Assembly: GCF_902506505.1 (NCBI RefSeq)
Contig: NZ_LR733406.1
Span: 3,780,693 to 3,844,692, forward strand
Length of the DNA: 64,000 nucleotides
Direction of reading: 5' to 3'
Source: Pseudomonas sp. 8AS
GTDB lineage: Bacteria; Pseudomonadota; Gammaproteobacteria; Pseudomonadales; Pseudomonadaceae
The notes below the pieces were generated by a model. It did no database searches and had not been told where the DNA came from. It was given only the letters and a program-made list of their open reading frames with translations. The translations under genes and the position numbers were made by a program. Position 1 is the first letter of the stretch. Every line of letters begins with the position of its first letter. Below are positions 8,454 through 17,176 of the stretch, piece by piece.

Positions 8454-9536
8454 CTATTGACCCAGCTTCAGGCGAGCGGTTTCACCGTGAGTGAAGGCGG
8501 CCAGATCGACCAGTTGGCCATCCAGGCGCACCTCGGCACCACGGGCATAGCCCAGGCGCAGCTCCAGCGGGGCCTTGCCAACCAGCTCGACGCTTTCGCC
8601 ACGGCGCTTCAGCGCACTGAGCAGCACCTTGCCATTGGCATCGGTGAGTTGGGTCCAGCAGTTGGCGGTGAACTGCAGCTGGACCTTGACCTCGCCGGCG
8701 GCCGGCACTACAGCTGCGACCGGTTCGACCGCGGCCTGCGCCACCGGCGGGGTGGAGGCCGGCACCGCAGGGCTGAGCGGCGCCTCGGGGGCAAGCGCAG
8801 GGGATGCGGGGGCGGATGCTTCAGGCGCGGCTGCCGACTGGGGCGTTACCGCGGGAACCACAGGAGTCGTGTCGGGAACTGGAGCAGCCACCGGTGTATC
8901 GGCAACAGTCGGGATGCTGCTGGCGCCCTCGGGGGCCACAGCGGCCTCCGGCACGCCAGCCTGCTCTCCGGGCAATACCGGCACCGGCAATTCGGCGGGC
9001 GTTTGCGCTGCGGCGACTGCCTGGTCTTCCAGCTCACCCAGCGGATGAATCTCGGTCGTGCCATCCGCGCCCTCGACCTCGACATGCTCGAGCCCCAGGT
9101 CGGCGGGCACCAGGCTGGCCTTGCCGGCCCCGGCCTGCCACCAGAAGAATGCCCCGGCCCCCAGGGCCAGCAACAGGCACAGGCTGACGATTTTCAGGAT
9201 GCTCTGCGAGAGGCGTACCGGCTCCTCGATACGCCCCAGGCTGTGCACGCTGCTGCCACTGGCATCGCTGCCGGTGAACTGGTCGAAGTCGCGAACCAGC
9301 GGCGCCTGATCCATCCCCAGCAACTTGGCATAGGCACGCACATAGCCCCGGGCAAAGGTATGTCCCGGCAGCTTGTCGAAAGCGCCGGTCTCCAGCTGAT
9401 GCAGGGCCTGCTCGGTCAAATGGAGTTGTGCCGCCACCTCGGCCAGCGCCCAGCCCCTGCTCTCGCGAGCCTGGCGCAGGGTATCGCCCGGATTGACACG
9501 ACTCGCCGCTACTGCTTCGGGATGCGACGTCTTCAT
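8454..9536 (-). CDS. RodZ-like helix-turn-helix membrane protein
   Basis: A 360-residue bitopic protein. Residues about 17-80 form an HTH_25 domain (GDTLRQARESRGWALAEVAAQL), then comes a transmembrane segment near residue 115, then a long periplasmic linker of Ala, Pro and Val, and finally a beta-rich DUF4115 domain (VQLQFTANCWTQLTDANGK). This is the RodZ layout; RodZ links MreB to the cell-shape machinery. The ATG at 9536 overlaps the pilF stop by one base (TGATG); a GTG one codon earlier is also in frame. Annotated in many Pseudomonas only as a conserved protein, so the RodZ role is by family and locus. Confidence 0.88.
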   Translation of the reverse strand: MKTSHPEAVAASRVNPGDTLRQARESRGWALAEVAAQLHLTEQALHQLETGAFDKLPGHTFARGYVRAYAKLLGMDQAPLVRDFDQFTGSDASGSSVHSLGRIEEPVRLSQSILKIVSLCLLLALGAGAFFWWQAGAGKASLVPADLGLEHVEVEGADGTTEIHPLGELEDQAVAAAQTPAELPVPVLPGEQAGVPEAAVAPEGASSIPTVADTPVAAPVPDTTPVVPAVTPQSAAAPEASAPASPALAPEAPLSPAVPASTPPVAQAAVEPVAAVVPAAGEVKVQLQFTANCWTQLTDANGKVLLSALKRRGESVELVGKAPLELRLGYARGAEVRLDGQLVDLAAFTHGETARLKLGQ

Positions 9537-10297
9537 CACTGCTCCGACAGGTATTGCTGATATTCCGGAGTGCCCGGATAGAGTCTTTTCATTTGCAGGC
9601 CCAGACTGGCAACCTGGTCACGTTCCTCGAACACCTTGGCCAGACGAATGCCCAGCAAAAGGCTTTGCGGAGTCTGCTCGGACAGCTTGCTGAAGCGCTC
9701 ATAGTAACTACGGGCCGGCGGGTACTGCTTGTCCTCGTACGACAACTGCGCCATCTGCAACAGCGCCAGCGAGCGGCGGCTGTTGAGGCGCAAGGCGCGA
9801 TCAAAGAAGCCCTTGGCCTCATCCCGACGCCCCATCTGCAGCGCCGTCAAACCAAGGTTCTCGAACACCCGCGAACGCTCGGAATAGAGCGTATCCTCGG
9901 ATGCCTTGAGGTAGATATCGTAGGCTTCCTGATAACGCTTCTGCTCGAACAGGAAACCGCCATAGTTGTTCAGTATGCGAGCCTCACCTGAACTCAAAGA
10001 GATCGCCTTGCGATAGTGTTCTTCCGCCAGCTTGGACTCCATCTCGCGCTGAAAAACCACCGCCAAGGCCACATGCGCCTCGGCACTGGCAGGATCCAGC
10101 TCAAGAGCGGACTTCAGTGGCGCCTTGGCCTTTTCCGTCGCGCCTTGCTGCAGATACCCCAGACCCAGTTGGATATAGGCATCCCGTGCCTGTTCACGGC
10201 CCTCTGGCGAGTCAAGCGGGTCGACACTTCCACCGGTGGTCACGCAACCGGCCAGCAAGCCTGCAAGCGACAGAAACAGCGCAGCGCGCAAAATCAT
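9536..10297 (-). CDS. pilF: type IV pilus biogenesis lipoprotein PilF (PilW family)
   Basis: A 253-residue outer-membrane lipoprotein with TPR repeats, the pilotin for assembly of the PilQ secretin in type IV pili. The signal peptide ends in a lipobox (LLAGC, Cys 18). TPR helices run through the rest, for example LGLGYLQQGATEKAKAPLKSALELDP. Two ATGs compete. The outer one at 10303 touches the AAGGGGG ribosome site, so the inner ATG at 10297 has proper spacing and is chosen. It lies 12 bases after rlmN and overlaps the rodZ-like gene by one base. Confidence 0.92.
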   Translation of the reverse strand: MILRAALFLSLAGLLAGCVTTGGSVDPLDSPEGREQARDAYIQLGLGYLQQGATEKAKAPLKSALELDPASAEAHVALAVVFQREMESKLAEEHYRKAISLSSGEARILNNYGGFLFEQKRYQEAYDIYLKASEDTLYSERSRVFENLGLTALQMGRRDEAKGFFDRALRLNSRRSLALLQMAQLSYEDKQYPPARSYYERFSKLSEQTPQSLLLGIRLAKVFEERDQVASLGLQMKRLYPGTPEYQQYLSEQ

Positions 10298-10309
10298 GAA
10301 CATCCCCCT

Positions 10310-11455
10310 TCAAGTTCGATTGGTGGTGCGAGGTTCTTCAGCCTCGCTGCCCAGCTGGCGCACGGCGATATAGCGTTCGCTGCGCCGGGTACGGTCCTGA
10401 ACCTGACCCACCAGTTGACCACAGGCCGCATCGATATCGTCGCCACGCGTTGTACGCACGGTGACATTGTGCCCGGCCTTGTAGAGCAGGTCCTGGAAAC
10501 GGCGAATGGCGTTGTTGCTCGGCCGCTCGTAACCGGAGAAGGGGAAGGGATTAAACGGAATCAGATTGATCTTGCAAGGAAAATCCTTGAGAAGTGCGAT
10601 CATCTGCTCAGCGTGCTCGGGCTGGTCGTTGACGTCCTTGAGCAGGGTGTACTCGATGGTCAGGAAGCGTTTCTCGCCCAGGCCCTCGATATAGCGACGG
10701 CACGCCGGCAGCAGCATATCCAGCGGGTACTTCTTGTTGATCGGCACCAGCTGACTGCGCAATTCGTCGTTCGGCGCATGCAGCGACAGGGCCAGGGACA
10801 CGTCGATGACTTCGCCCAGCTTGTCGATCATCGGCACCACGCCGGAGGTGGACAGGGTCACCTTGCGCTTGGAAATACCGTAGCCGAGGTCGTCCATCAT
10901 GATGCGCATGGCGGCAACCACGTTGTCGAAGTTGAGCAGGGGCTCGCCCATGCCCATCATCACCACGTTGGTGACGGCGCGGTCGATCTTGGCCGGTACG
11001 GTGCCGAAAGACTTGTTGGCGATCCACACCTGGCCGATGATTTCCGCGGCAGTCAGGTCGCTGTTGAAGCCCTGCTTGCCGGTGGAACAGAAACTGCAAT
11101 CCAGCGCACAGCCGGCCTGGGACGACACACACAGGGTGCCACGGCCGCCTTGCGGGATGTAAACGGTCTCGACGCAGCTGCCGGACGCCACGCGCACCAC
11201 CCATTTACGGGTGCCATCGGCGGAGATGTCCTGGCTGACGACCTCGGGACCACGAATTTCGGCACAGGCCTTGAGCTTTTCGCGCAAGGCCTTGCCCAGA
11301 TTGCTCATGGCGTCGAAATCATCGACGCCAAAGTGGTGAATCCATTTCATCACCTGGCCGGCACGGAAGCGCTTGTCTCCGATGGACTCGAAGAAGCTCT
11401 CCATTTCAGGCTGGGTCAGACCCAGCAGATTGATTTTACCGGCAGTCTCAGTCAT
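10310..11455 (-). CDS. rlmN: dual-specificity RNA methyltransferase RlmN
   Basis: A 381-residue radical-SAM enzyme that makes 2-methyladenosine at A2503 of 23S rRNA and A37 of some tRNAs. The CxxxCxxC cluster motif is CALDCSFC, followed by the MGMGEPLLNFDNV segment. The C-terminal methyl-carrying Cys lies in DDIDAACGQLVGQ. Cytoplasmic. It lies 24 bases after ndk and directly before pilF, the usual Pseudomonas order. Confidence 0.97.
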   Translation of the reverse strand: MTETAGKINLLGLTQPEMESFFESIGDKRFRAGQVMKWIHHFGVDDFDAMSNLGKALREKLKACAEIRGPEVVSQDISADGTRKWVVRVASGSCVETVYIPQGGRGTLCVSSQAGCALDCSFCSTGKQGFNSDLTAAEIIGQVWIANKSFGTVPAKIDRAVTNVVMMGMGEPLLNFDNVVAAMRIMMDDLGYGISKRKVTLSTSGVVPMIDKLGEVIDVSLALSLHAPNDELRSQLVPINKKYPLDMLLPACRRYIEGLGEKRFLTIEYTLLKDVNDQPEHAEQMIALLKDFPCKINLIPFNPFPFSGYERPSNNAIRRFQDLLYKAGHNVTVRTTRGDDIDAACGQLVGQVQDRTRRSERYIAVRQLGSEAEEPRTTNRT

Positions 11456-11479
11456 GAACTCACCCTCGCCTGTTCGCGC

Positions 11480-11911
11480 TTAGCGAATGCGAGCGCACAC
11501 CTCGGTGGCGGCGAAGAAGTAAGCGATTTCGCGAGCGGCGGAAGCCTCGGAATCGGAACCGTGTACGGCGTTTTCGTCGATGGAAACGGCGAAGTCGGCA
11601 CGGATGGTGCCGGCAGCAGCTTCTTTCGGGTTGGTAGCGCCCATCAGCTCACGGTTTTTCAGAACGGCGTCTTCGCCTTCCAGAACCTGAACGATGACCG
11701 GACCGGAGGTCATGAAAGCAACCAGATCCTTGAAGAAACCGCGCTCGCTGTGCTCGGCGTAGAAGCCGGCAGCTTCGCGCTCGGACAGCTGAACCATTTT
11801 CGAAGCCACGACGCGCAGGCCGGCCTTTTCGAAACGAGTGGTGATCTCACCGATAACGTTTTTGGCAACGGCATCCGGTTTGATGATGGAGAAAGTGCGT
11901 TGAACAGCCAT
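11480..11911 (-). CDS. ndk: nucleoside diphosphate kinase
   Basis: A 143-residue NDP kinase that passes the gamma phosphate from ATP to NDPs through a phospho-histidine. The active-site His is H117 in NAVHGSDSEASA, and the KPDAV motif at residues 11-15 is present. The ATG at 11911 gives the standard MAVQRTFSIIKP start; an in-frame codon six residues earlier is not needed, and the TCTGGAG ribosome site suits 11911. It probably heads the transcript leading into rlmN and pilF. Confidence 0.97.
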   Translation of the reverse strand: MAVQRTFSIIKPDAVAKNVIGEITTRFEKAGLRVVASKMVQLSEREAAGFYAEHSERGFFKDLVAFMTSGPVIVQVLEGEDAVLKNRELMGATNPKEAAAGTIRADFAVSIDENAVHGSDSEASAAREIAYFFAATEVCARIR

Positions 11912-11948
11912 GTGAAACTCCAGAAACAAGGATTAAAGCGAACAAGTA

Positions 11949-11971
11949 AACCCGCGAATTATACGCGGGTT
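11949..11971 (-). promoter_or_regulatory. candidate ndk promoter within an inverted repeat
   Basis: An 8-bp inverted repeat (AACCCGCG with CGCGGGTT) brackets a perfect minus-strand TATAAT (11963-11958). The element lies about 40 bases upstream of ndk and downstream of iscX. The same palindrome could act as a weak terminator for iscX. No good -35 box is visible, so the promoter assignment rests on the -10 alone. Confidence 0.5.
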
Positions 11972-12005
11972 AGGGAGAAATGCGTAGACCGAGGGGCGGC
12001 GGCGC

Positions 12006-12206
12006 TTACTCGGACTCTTCGATCCAGGCCGCCTGAATCGCTTCGAGAACCTTCTCGCCGCCACGCTGCGGATCATCGTCGAAGTCCGGCAGAGCCAGCA
12101 CCCAGCCATGCAGGTCGACGAAATTGACGTAGCGCGGATCGACATCCGGCCTGCTCTCGGCCAGTTCGATGGCGATATCCAGCACATCAGCCCATTTCAG
12201 ACTCAT
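12006..12206 (-). CDS. iscX: Fe-S assembly protein IscX
   Basis: A 66-residue acidic protein (MSLKWADVLDIAIEL...WIEESE) of the IscX family. IscX binds IscS and iron and tunes cluster assembly. The conserved DxDPxxVxFxDLxxWV core is visible as DVDPRYVNFVDLHGWV. The ATG at 12206 is preceded by TAGGAGCG; a longer reading frame starting at 12320 would run through a repeat and is rejected. It is the last gene of the isc operon, separated from fdx by a structured repeat. Confidence 0.95.
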   Translation of the reverse strand: MSLKWADVLDIAIELAESRPDVDPRYVNFVDLHGWVLALPDFDDDPQRGGEKVLEAIQAAWIEESE

Positions 12207-12220
12207 ATCATGCGCTCCTA

Positions 12221-12359
12221 GAAGCTTTTCAAAGCCTCGCGAGCTAGAGCCAGGCAAGGCGGATGCAGGCGAGGACGCGGAGTTTACACAGTGTAAATGA
12301 GCATTCGAGCCTGCATCCAACGCAGCATGGCCGACGCGCAGCAGGCTTCGAACAGCTTC
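12221..12359 (-). repeat. structured intergenic repeat, copy A (nested inverted repeats)
   Basis: A 139-bp element between fdx and iscX made of three nested inverted repeats. The outer arms are 12221-12237 and 12343-12359 (15 of 17 paired), the middle arms GGATGCAGGC and GCCTGCATCC (12261-12270, 12309-12318), and the inner arms TTTACAC and GTGTAAA (12283-12289, 12291-12297). In the fdx direction it starts one base after the fdx stop. A second copy lies at 50986-51162. The linkers between stems are nearly identical in the two copies, while the outer and middle stems differ in sequence yet still pair. Function unknown. Confidence 0.85.
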
Positions 12360-12360
12360 G

Positions 12361-12699
12361 TCAGTGACCTTCGGAGACCTGGTTGATGGTGTACCGAGGG
12401 ATCTCGACCACCAGGTCCTGGTCCGCCACCACGGCCTGACAGGACAGGCGCGAGCTCGGCTCCAGCCCCCAGGCCTTGTCCAGCATGTCGTCTTCCAGCT
12501 CGTCGGAAGGTTCCAGCGAGTTGAAGCCCTCGCGAATCACCACGTGACAGGTGGTACAGGCGCAGGATTTCTCGCAGGCATGCTCGATCTCGATACCATT
12601 GCGCAGCGCGGCATCCAGCACGGTTTCGCCAGCTTGCGCTTCAAACACGGCCCCTTCCGGGCAATGTTCGGCATGGGGCAGAACGATGATCTGCGGCAT
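12361..12699 (-). CDS. fdx: [2Fe-2S] ferredoxin of the ISC system
   Basis: A 112-residue ISC-type ferredoxin that supplies electrons for cluster assembly on IscU. The four ligands are C42, C48, C51 and C87 (ACEKSCACTTC, then RLSCQAV), the same spacing as in the E. coli protein; C46 is an extra Cys. It lies 6 bases after hscA. Its stop is followed directly by the structured repeat copy A, which could affect expression of iscX or mRNA 3' ends. Confidence 0.96.
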   Translation of the reverse strand: MPQIIVLPHAEHCPEGAVFEAQAGETVLDAALRNGIEIEHACEKSCACTTCHVVIREGFNSLEPSDELEDDMLDKAWGLEPSSRLSCQAVVADQDLVVEIPRYTINQVSEGH

Positions 12700-12705
12700 T
12701 CTCAG

Positions 12706-14571
12706 TTATTCCTCGATTTCATTGAGGCGACGCCCGGACAGGGCCGCCTTGACCGTGGCATCCATCCGCCGCGCGGCGAAGGCGTCGGTGATCTGCGCCA
12801 GGCGTTTGACCTGCTGCTCGATGGCCGGCGTATCGACGCCGCCAGCCAGCTCGCGCAGCTCGCTCATGCACAGCTCGATGGCCATGCGCTCATCGGCATC
12901 GAGCAGGTGCTCGCCATCGGCATCCAGGGCCGACTGCACCGCCTCCAGCAGGCGCTCGGCCTCGACCTGCTGCTCGCGCAGCGCACGCGCAGCCTTGTCG
13001 CCGCCGGCATTGCGGAAGGAGTCCTGCAGCATGCGCGCGATCTCGCCATCGGTCAGGCCGTAGGACGGCTTGACCTGGATGCTGGCCTCCACCCCGGAGC
13101 CCAGCTCGCGCGCCGTTACGCCCAGCAGGCCATCGGCATCGACCTGGAAGGTCACGCGGATCTTCGCCGAGCCGGCCACCAGCGGCGGAATGCCGCGCAG
13201 CTCGAAACGCGCCAGGGAGCGGCAGTCGCTGATCAGCTCGCGCTCGCCCTGCAGCACATGGATCATCATGGCCGTCTGGCCATCCTTGTAGGTGGTGAAG
13301 TCCTGCGCACGCGCCACCGGGATGGTGGTATTGCGCGGAATGACCTTCTCCATCAGGCCGCCCATGGTTTCCAGCCCCAGGGACAGCGGAATCACGTCGA
13401 GCAGCAACAGCTCTTCGCCATTGCCCCGCTTGTTGCCGGCCAGGGTATCGGCCTGGATGGCGGCACCGATGGCCACCACCTGATCCGGGTCGATATCCGT
13501 CAGCGGCTCGCGGGCAAACAGCTCGCCCACCGCGGCACGCACCCGCGGCACGCGGGTGGAGCCACCGACCATGACCACCGCCTCGACTTCCTCCAGCTCG
13601 ATGCCGGCGTCGCGCACCGCCCGCCGGCAAGCCTTGAGGCTGCGCGCCAGCAGCGGCTCGATCAGCGCATCGAACTGCGCGCGAGTCAGCTCACCCTGCC
13701 AGCCGGCATGGGCAACCACCACCGAATCGGCACCGGTCAGCGCCTCCTTGGCCGCACAGGCTGCCTGCAGCAGGCTGCGCTGGGTACCCGGATCGAGATC
13801 CAGGGACAGGCCGGCCTGCTGCAGAACCCAGTTGGCGATCGCGTGATCGAAGTCGTCGCCCCCCAGGGCACTGTCACCACCGGTGGCCATCACCTCGAAC
13901 ACGCCACGGGTCAGGCGCAGAATGGAAATATCGAACGTGCCGCCGCCCAGGTCGTAGATGGCGACGACCCCCTCGGCCTGCTGGTCGAGGCCGTAGGCCA
14001 CCGCCGCAGCCGTGGGCTCGTTGAGCAGGCGCAGGACGTTCAGGCCGGCCAGACGCGCGGCATCCTTGGTGGCCTGGCGCTGGGCATCGTCGAAATAGGC
14101 CGGCACGGTGATCACCGCGCCGACCAGTTCGCCGCCCAGCGCCTCCTCGGCGCGCTGACGCAGCGCCTTGAGAATCTCGGCAGACACTTCGACCGGGCTC
14201 TTCGCACCCTGCACCGTGTCGATGAACGGCATGTGCGACTCGCCACCGACGAAGCGGTACGGCAGCTGCTCGCCCAGCTGTTTGACGTCGCTCAGGCCGC
14301 GCCCCATCAGGCGCTTGACCGACAGCACGGTGTTCAGCGGATCGAGCGGCGCCGCCAGCTTGGCGGCCTGGCCGACTTCGACTCGGTCGGCGTGATAGCG
14401 CACCGCGGACGGCAGGATGACCTGGCCCTCGGCATCCGCCAGCGGCGCAGACAGGCCGCTGCGTACGGCAGCGACCAGGGAATTGGTGGTGCCCAGATCG
14501 ATCCCCACGGCCAGGCGGCGCTGGTGGGGCTGAGGGCTTTGGCCGGGCTCGGCGATCTGCAGTAGGGCCAT
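12706..14571 (-). CDS. hscA: Fe-S protein assembly chaperone HscA
   Basis: A 621-residue specialised Hsp70. The ATPase domain shows GIDLGTTNSLVA near residue 24 and IYDLGGGTFDIS near residue 207; the substrate-binding domain follows. HscA, with HscB, drives transfer of the cluster from IscU by recognising its LPPVK motif, which is present in the IscU of this operon. It lies 42 bases after hscB. Confidence 0.97.
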   Translation of the reverse strand: MALLQIAEPGQSPQPHQRRLAVGIDLGTTNSLVAAVRSGLSAPLADAEGQVILPSAVRYHADRVEVGQAAKLAAPLDPLNTVLSVKRLMGRGLSDVKQLGEQLPYRFVGGESHMPFIDTVQGAKSPVEVSAEILKALRQRAEEALGGELVGAVITVPAYFDDAQRQATKDAARLAGLNVLRLLNEPTAAAVAYGLDQQAEGVVAIYDLGGGTFDISILRLTRGVFEVMATGGDSALGGDDFDHAIANWVLQQAGLSLDLDPGTQRSLLQAACAAKEALTGADSVVVAHAGWQGELTRAQFDALIEPLLARSLKACRRAVRDAGIELEEVEAVVMVGGSTRVPRVRAAVGELFAREPLTDIDPDQVVAIGAAIQADTLAGNKRGNGEELLLLDVIPLSLGLETMGGLMEKVIPRNTTIPVARAQDFTTYKDGQTAMMIHVLQGERELISDCRSLARFELRGIPPLVAGSAKIRVTFQVDADGLLGVTARELGSGVEASIQVKPSYGLTDGEIARMLQDSFRNAGGDKAARALREQQVEAERLLEAVQSALDADGEHLLDADERMAIELCMSELRELAGGVDTPAIEQQVKRLAQITDAFAARRMDATVKAALSGRRLNEIEE

Positions 14572-14613
14572 GATGCTCTGGAGGTCAGGCGCGCAGCGCA
14601 GGCTGCACGGCGG

Positions 14614-15135
14614 TTAATCGTCGAGGCGCTCTTCCAGCTGGCGCACTTCGTGGGACAGCTTGTCGAGAAACTGCATGCGCCGCACCAGGCGCTCGGCCTC
14701 CTCGCGACGCGCAGCATCATCCCAGCAAGCTGCAAAAGCTTCATCGAGCTCATCCTGAGCTGCCTTGAGGCGGCGTTTGAAGGCCGCCACGCCCGCCAGA
14801 TCGGCGCTGTCGTGCAGGTCTTCCAGCTCCTCGCGCAACTGCATCTGCTGCAGCAGGAACTGCGGATCCTGCACCGTCACTTCCAACGGCAATTCGCGCC
14901 CGCGCAGGGCGAGCAGGTAGAGCGCACGCCGCGGCGCACTCTTCAACGTCTGGTAGGCCTCGTTGAGGCTGGCCGAATGCTCGAGCGCCAGACGCTGCTC
15001 GCGCTCGGAGGCATCGGCAAAGCGATCCGGATGCACGCTCTTGGCCAACTCGCGATAGCGCGCAGACAACTGCGCCTGATCCAGGCGAAAGCTCGGTTGC
15101 AGGTCGAACAAAGCGAAATGACAGGGACTACCCAC
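14614..15135 (-). CDS. hscB: Fe-S co-chaperone HscB
   Basis: A 173-residue J-domain protein. The HPD tripeptide is in the segment KSVHPDRFADAS, about residue 35-40, and a C-terminal helical domain binds IscU. No ATG fits the N-terminus. I chose GTG at 15135, which gives V-GSPCHFALFDLQPSF, the standard family start; an in-frame codon at 15174 would extend into the iscA gene end. It stimulates the HscA ATPase and delivers IscU. Confidence 0.95.
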   Translation of the reverse strand: MGSPCHFALFDLQPSFRLDQAQLSARYRELAKSVHPDRFADASEREQRLALEHSASLNEAYQTLKSAPRRALYLLALRGRELPLEVTVQDPQFLLQQMQLREELEDLHDSADLAGVAAFKRRLKAAQDELDEAFAACWDDAARREEAERLVRRMQFLDKLSHEVRQLEERLDD

Positions 15136-15143
15136 GAATGGCC

Positions 15144-15467
15144 TCAGACGTTGAAGCTCTCGCCGCAGCCGCATTCGCCACGCACGTTAGGGTTATTGAA
15201 CTTGAAGCCCTCGTTGAGGCCCTCGCGCACGAAGTCCAGCTCGGTGCCGTCGATGTAGGCCAGGCTCTTCGGGTCGATGATCACCTTCACCCCGAAACTC
15301 TCGAACACCTGATCCTCGGCCGCCAGTTCATCGACGAACTCCAGCACATAGGCCAGGCCCGAACAGCCGGTCGTGCGCACCCCCAGACGAATGCCCGCCC
15401 CCTTGCCGCGCCCCTCGATGGAGCGCTGCACGTGTCGCGCAGCCGCTTCGGTCATGGTAATCGCCAT
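15144..15467 (-). CDS. iscA: Fe-S assembly A-type carrier IscA
   Basis: A 107-residue A-type carrier. The three conserved Cys are C35 (TTGCSGLAYVL), C99 and C101 (GECGCGESF). IscA binds iron or a cluster and passes it to [4Fe-4S] target proteins. It lies 26 bases after iscU and 8 bases before the hscB start. Confidence 0.97.
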   Translation of the reverse strand: MAITMTEAAARHVQRSIEGRGKGAGIRLGVRTTGCSGLAYVLEFVDELAAEDQVFESFGVKVIIDPKSLAYIDGTELDFVREGLNEGFKFNNPNVRGECGCGESFNV

Positions 15468-15493
15468 AACAACTCCTTACAGACTGGAGAGGA

Positions 15494-15880
15494 TCAGAGC
15501 AGACCCTTCTTCTGCTTGTAGTCGCGCACGGCCGCCTTGATGGCGTCCTCGGCGAGTACCGAGCAGTGGATCTTCACTGGCGGCAGGGCCAGCTCTTCAG
15601 CCAACTGGGTGTTCTTGATGGTCTCGGCTTCGTCCAGGGTCTTGCCCTTCATCCACTCGGTGGCGAGGGAGCTGGAGGCGATCGCCGAGCCGCAGCCGTA
15701 GGTCTTGAACTTGGCGTCTTCGATGACGCCCTGCTCGTTGACCTTGATCTGCAGGCGCATCACGTCGCCGCAGGCCGGCGCACCGACCATGCCGGTGCCG
15801 ACATCCGGATCTTCGGCGTCGAGCTTGCCGACGTTGCGCGGATTCTCGTAGTGGTCGATGACCTTTTCACTGTAAGCCAT
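15494..15880 (-). CDS. iscU: Fe-S cluster scaffold IscU
   Basis: A 128-residue scaffold on which the [2Fe-2S] cluster is built. The ligands are visible: C37 and D39 in PACGDVMRL, C63 in YGCGSAIAS and C106 in KIHCSVLAEDA. The HscA recognition motif LPPVK directly precedes the last Cys. It lies 49 bases downstream of iscS. Confidence 0.98.
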   Translation of the reverse strand: MAYSEKVIDHYENPRNVGKLDAEDPDVGTGMVGAPACGDVMRLQIKVNEQGVIEDAKFKTYGCGSAIASSSLATEWMKGKTLDEAETIKNTQLAEELALPPVKIHCSVLAEDAIKAAVRDYKQKKGLL

Positions 15881-15929
15881 GGTGCAATTCCTCTCTCATC
15901 AGGTGCCGCTCTTGGAGGCGACTAAACAA

Positions 15930-17144
15930 TCAGTGCGCCTGCCATTCGACCTTGGACAGATCGACACCCTCTTTGAACATATCCCACAGCGGCGACAGCT
16001 CACGCAGCTTGCCCACCGCATCGCGAATCTTCGAGGCGGCGTAGTCGACCTCTTCCTCGCTGGTGAAGCGACCGAAGGTGAAGCGGATCGAACTGTGCGC
16101 CAGCTCGTCATTGCGCCCCAGGGCACGCAGCACGTAGGACGGCTCCAGGGAGGCCGAGGTACAGGCCGAACCGGAGGAAACCGCCAGATCCTTGAGCGCC
16201 ATGACCAGCGACTCACCCTCGACGTAGTTGAAGCTGAGGTTGAGGTTATGCGGCACACGCTGGGTCATGCTGCCGTTGATATAGAGCTCCTCCATACCCT
16301 CGACATGCTTGTAGAAACGGTCACGCAGGGCGCGGATGCGCTCGTTTTCCTGGGCCATTTCCGCCTTGGCGATGTGGAAGGCCTCGCCCATGCCGACGAT
16401 CTGGTGGGTGGCCAGGGTACCGGAACGCATGCCGCGCTCGTGACCACCGCCATGCATCTGCGCCTCCAGGCGCACGCGTGGCTTGCGCCGCACGTAGAGC
16501 GCGCCGATGCCCTTGGGCCCGTAGGTCTTGTGCGCGGAGAAGGACATCAGGTCGACCTTGAGCTTCTCCAGATCGATCTCCACCTTGCCGGTGGACTGCG
16601 CTGCATCGACATGGAACAGCACGCCACGGGAGCGGGTCAGCTCGCCGATGGCGGCGATGTCGTTGATCGTGCCGATTTCGTTGTTGACGTGCATGATCGA
16701 CACCAGAATGGTGTCGTCACGCAGCGCGGCCTCGACCATGGCCGCAGTCACCAGACCGTCTTCGCCCGGCTCCAGGTAGGTCACCTCGAACCCCTCGCGC
16801 TCCAGCTGGCGAGCGGAGTCGAGAACCGCCTTGTGCTCGATCTTCGAGGTGACGATGTGCTTGCCCTTGCTGCTATAGAAGTGCGCAACACCCTTGAGCG
16901 CCAAGTTGTCGGACTCGGTGGCACCGGAAGTCCAGACAATCTCGCGCGGGTCGGCATTGACCAGCTCGGCGACCTGGCGGCGAGCGTTCTCCACCGCCTC
17001 CTCGGCCTTCCAGCCGAACAGGTGGGAGCGCGAGGCCGGGTTGCCAAAGTTGCCATCCACCAGCAGGCACTCGCTCATCTTCTGCGCAACGCGCGGGTCA
17101 ACCGGAGTGGTAGCGGAATAATCGAGGTAAATCGGCAATCTCAT
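15930..17144 (-). CDS. iscS: cysteine desulfurase IscS
   Basis: A 404-residue PLP enzyme that takes sulfur from cysteine and passes it as a persulfide to IscU and to tRNA-thiolation enzymes. The PLP lysine is K206 in SFSAHKTYGPKG and the mobile catalytic Cys is C328 in SSGSACTSASLEPSYVL. Length and motifs match group I desulfurases. It follows iscR by 32 bases. Confidence 0.98.
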   Translation of the reverse strand: MRLPIYLDYSATTPVDPRVAQKMSECLLVDGNFGNPASRSHLFGWKAEEAVENARRQVAELVNADPREIVWTSGATESDNLALKGVAHFYSSKGKHIVTSKIEHKAVLDSARQLEREGFEVTYLEPGEDGLVTAAMVEAALRDDTILVSIMHVNNEIGTINDIAAIGELTRSRGVLFHVDAAQSTGKVEIDLEKLKVDLMSFSAHKTYGPKGIGALYVRRKPRVRLEAQMHGGGHERGMRSGTLATHQIVGMGEAFHIAKAEMAQENERIRALRDRFYKHVEGMEELYINGSMTQRVPHNLNLSFNYVEGESLVMALKDLAVSSGSACTSASLEPSYVLRALGRNDELAHSSIRFTFGRFTSEEEVDYAASKIRDAVGKLRELSPLWDMFKEGVDLSKVEWQAH

Positions 17145-17176
17145 CAGATTTCTCCTAATTCAGGCAGACGCCCTGC

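Noticed and set aside
12207..12320. N-terminal extension of iscX
   Set aside because: It would run through the structured repeat; the 66-residue form has the family length and a good ribosome site.
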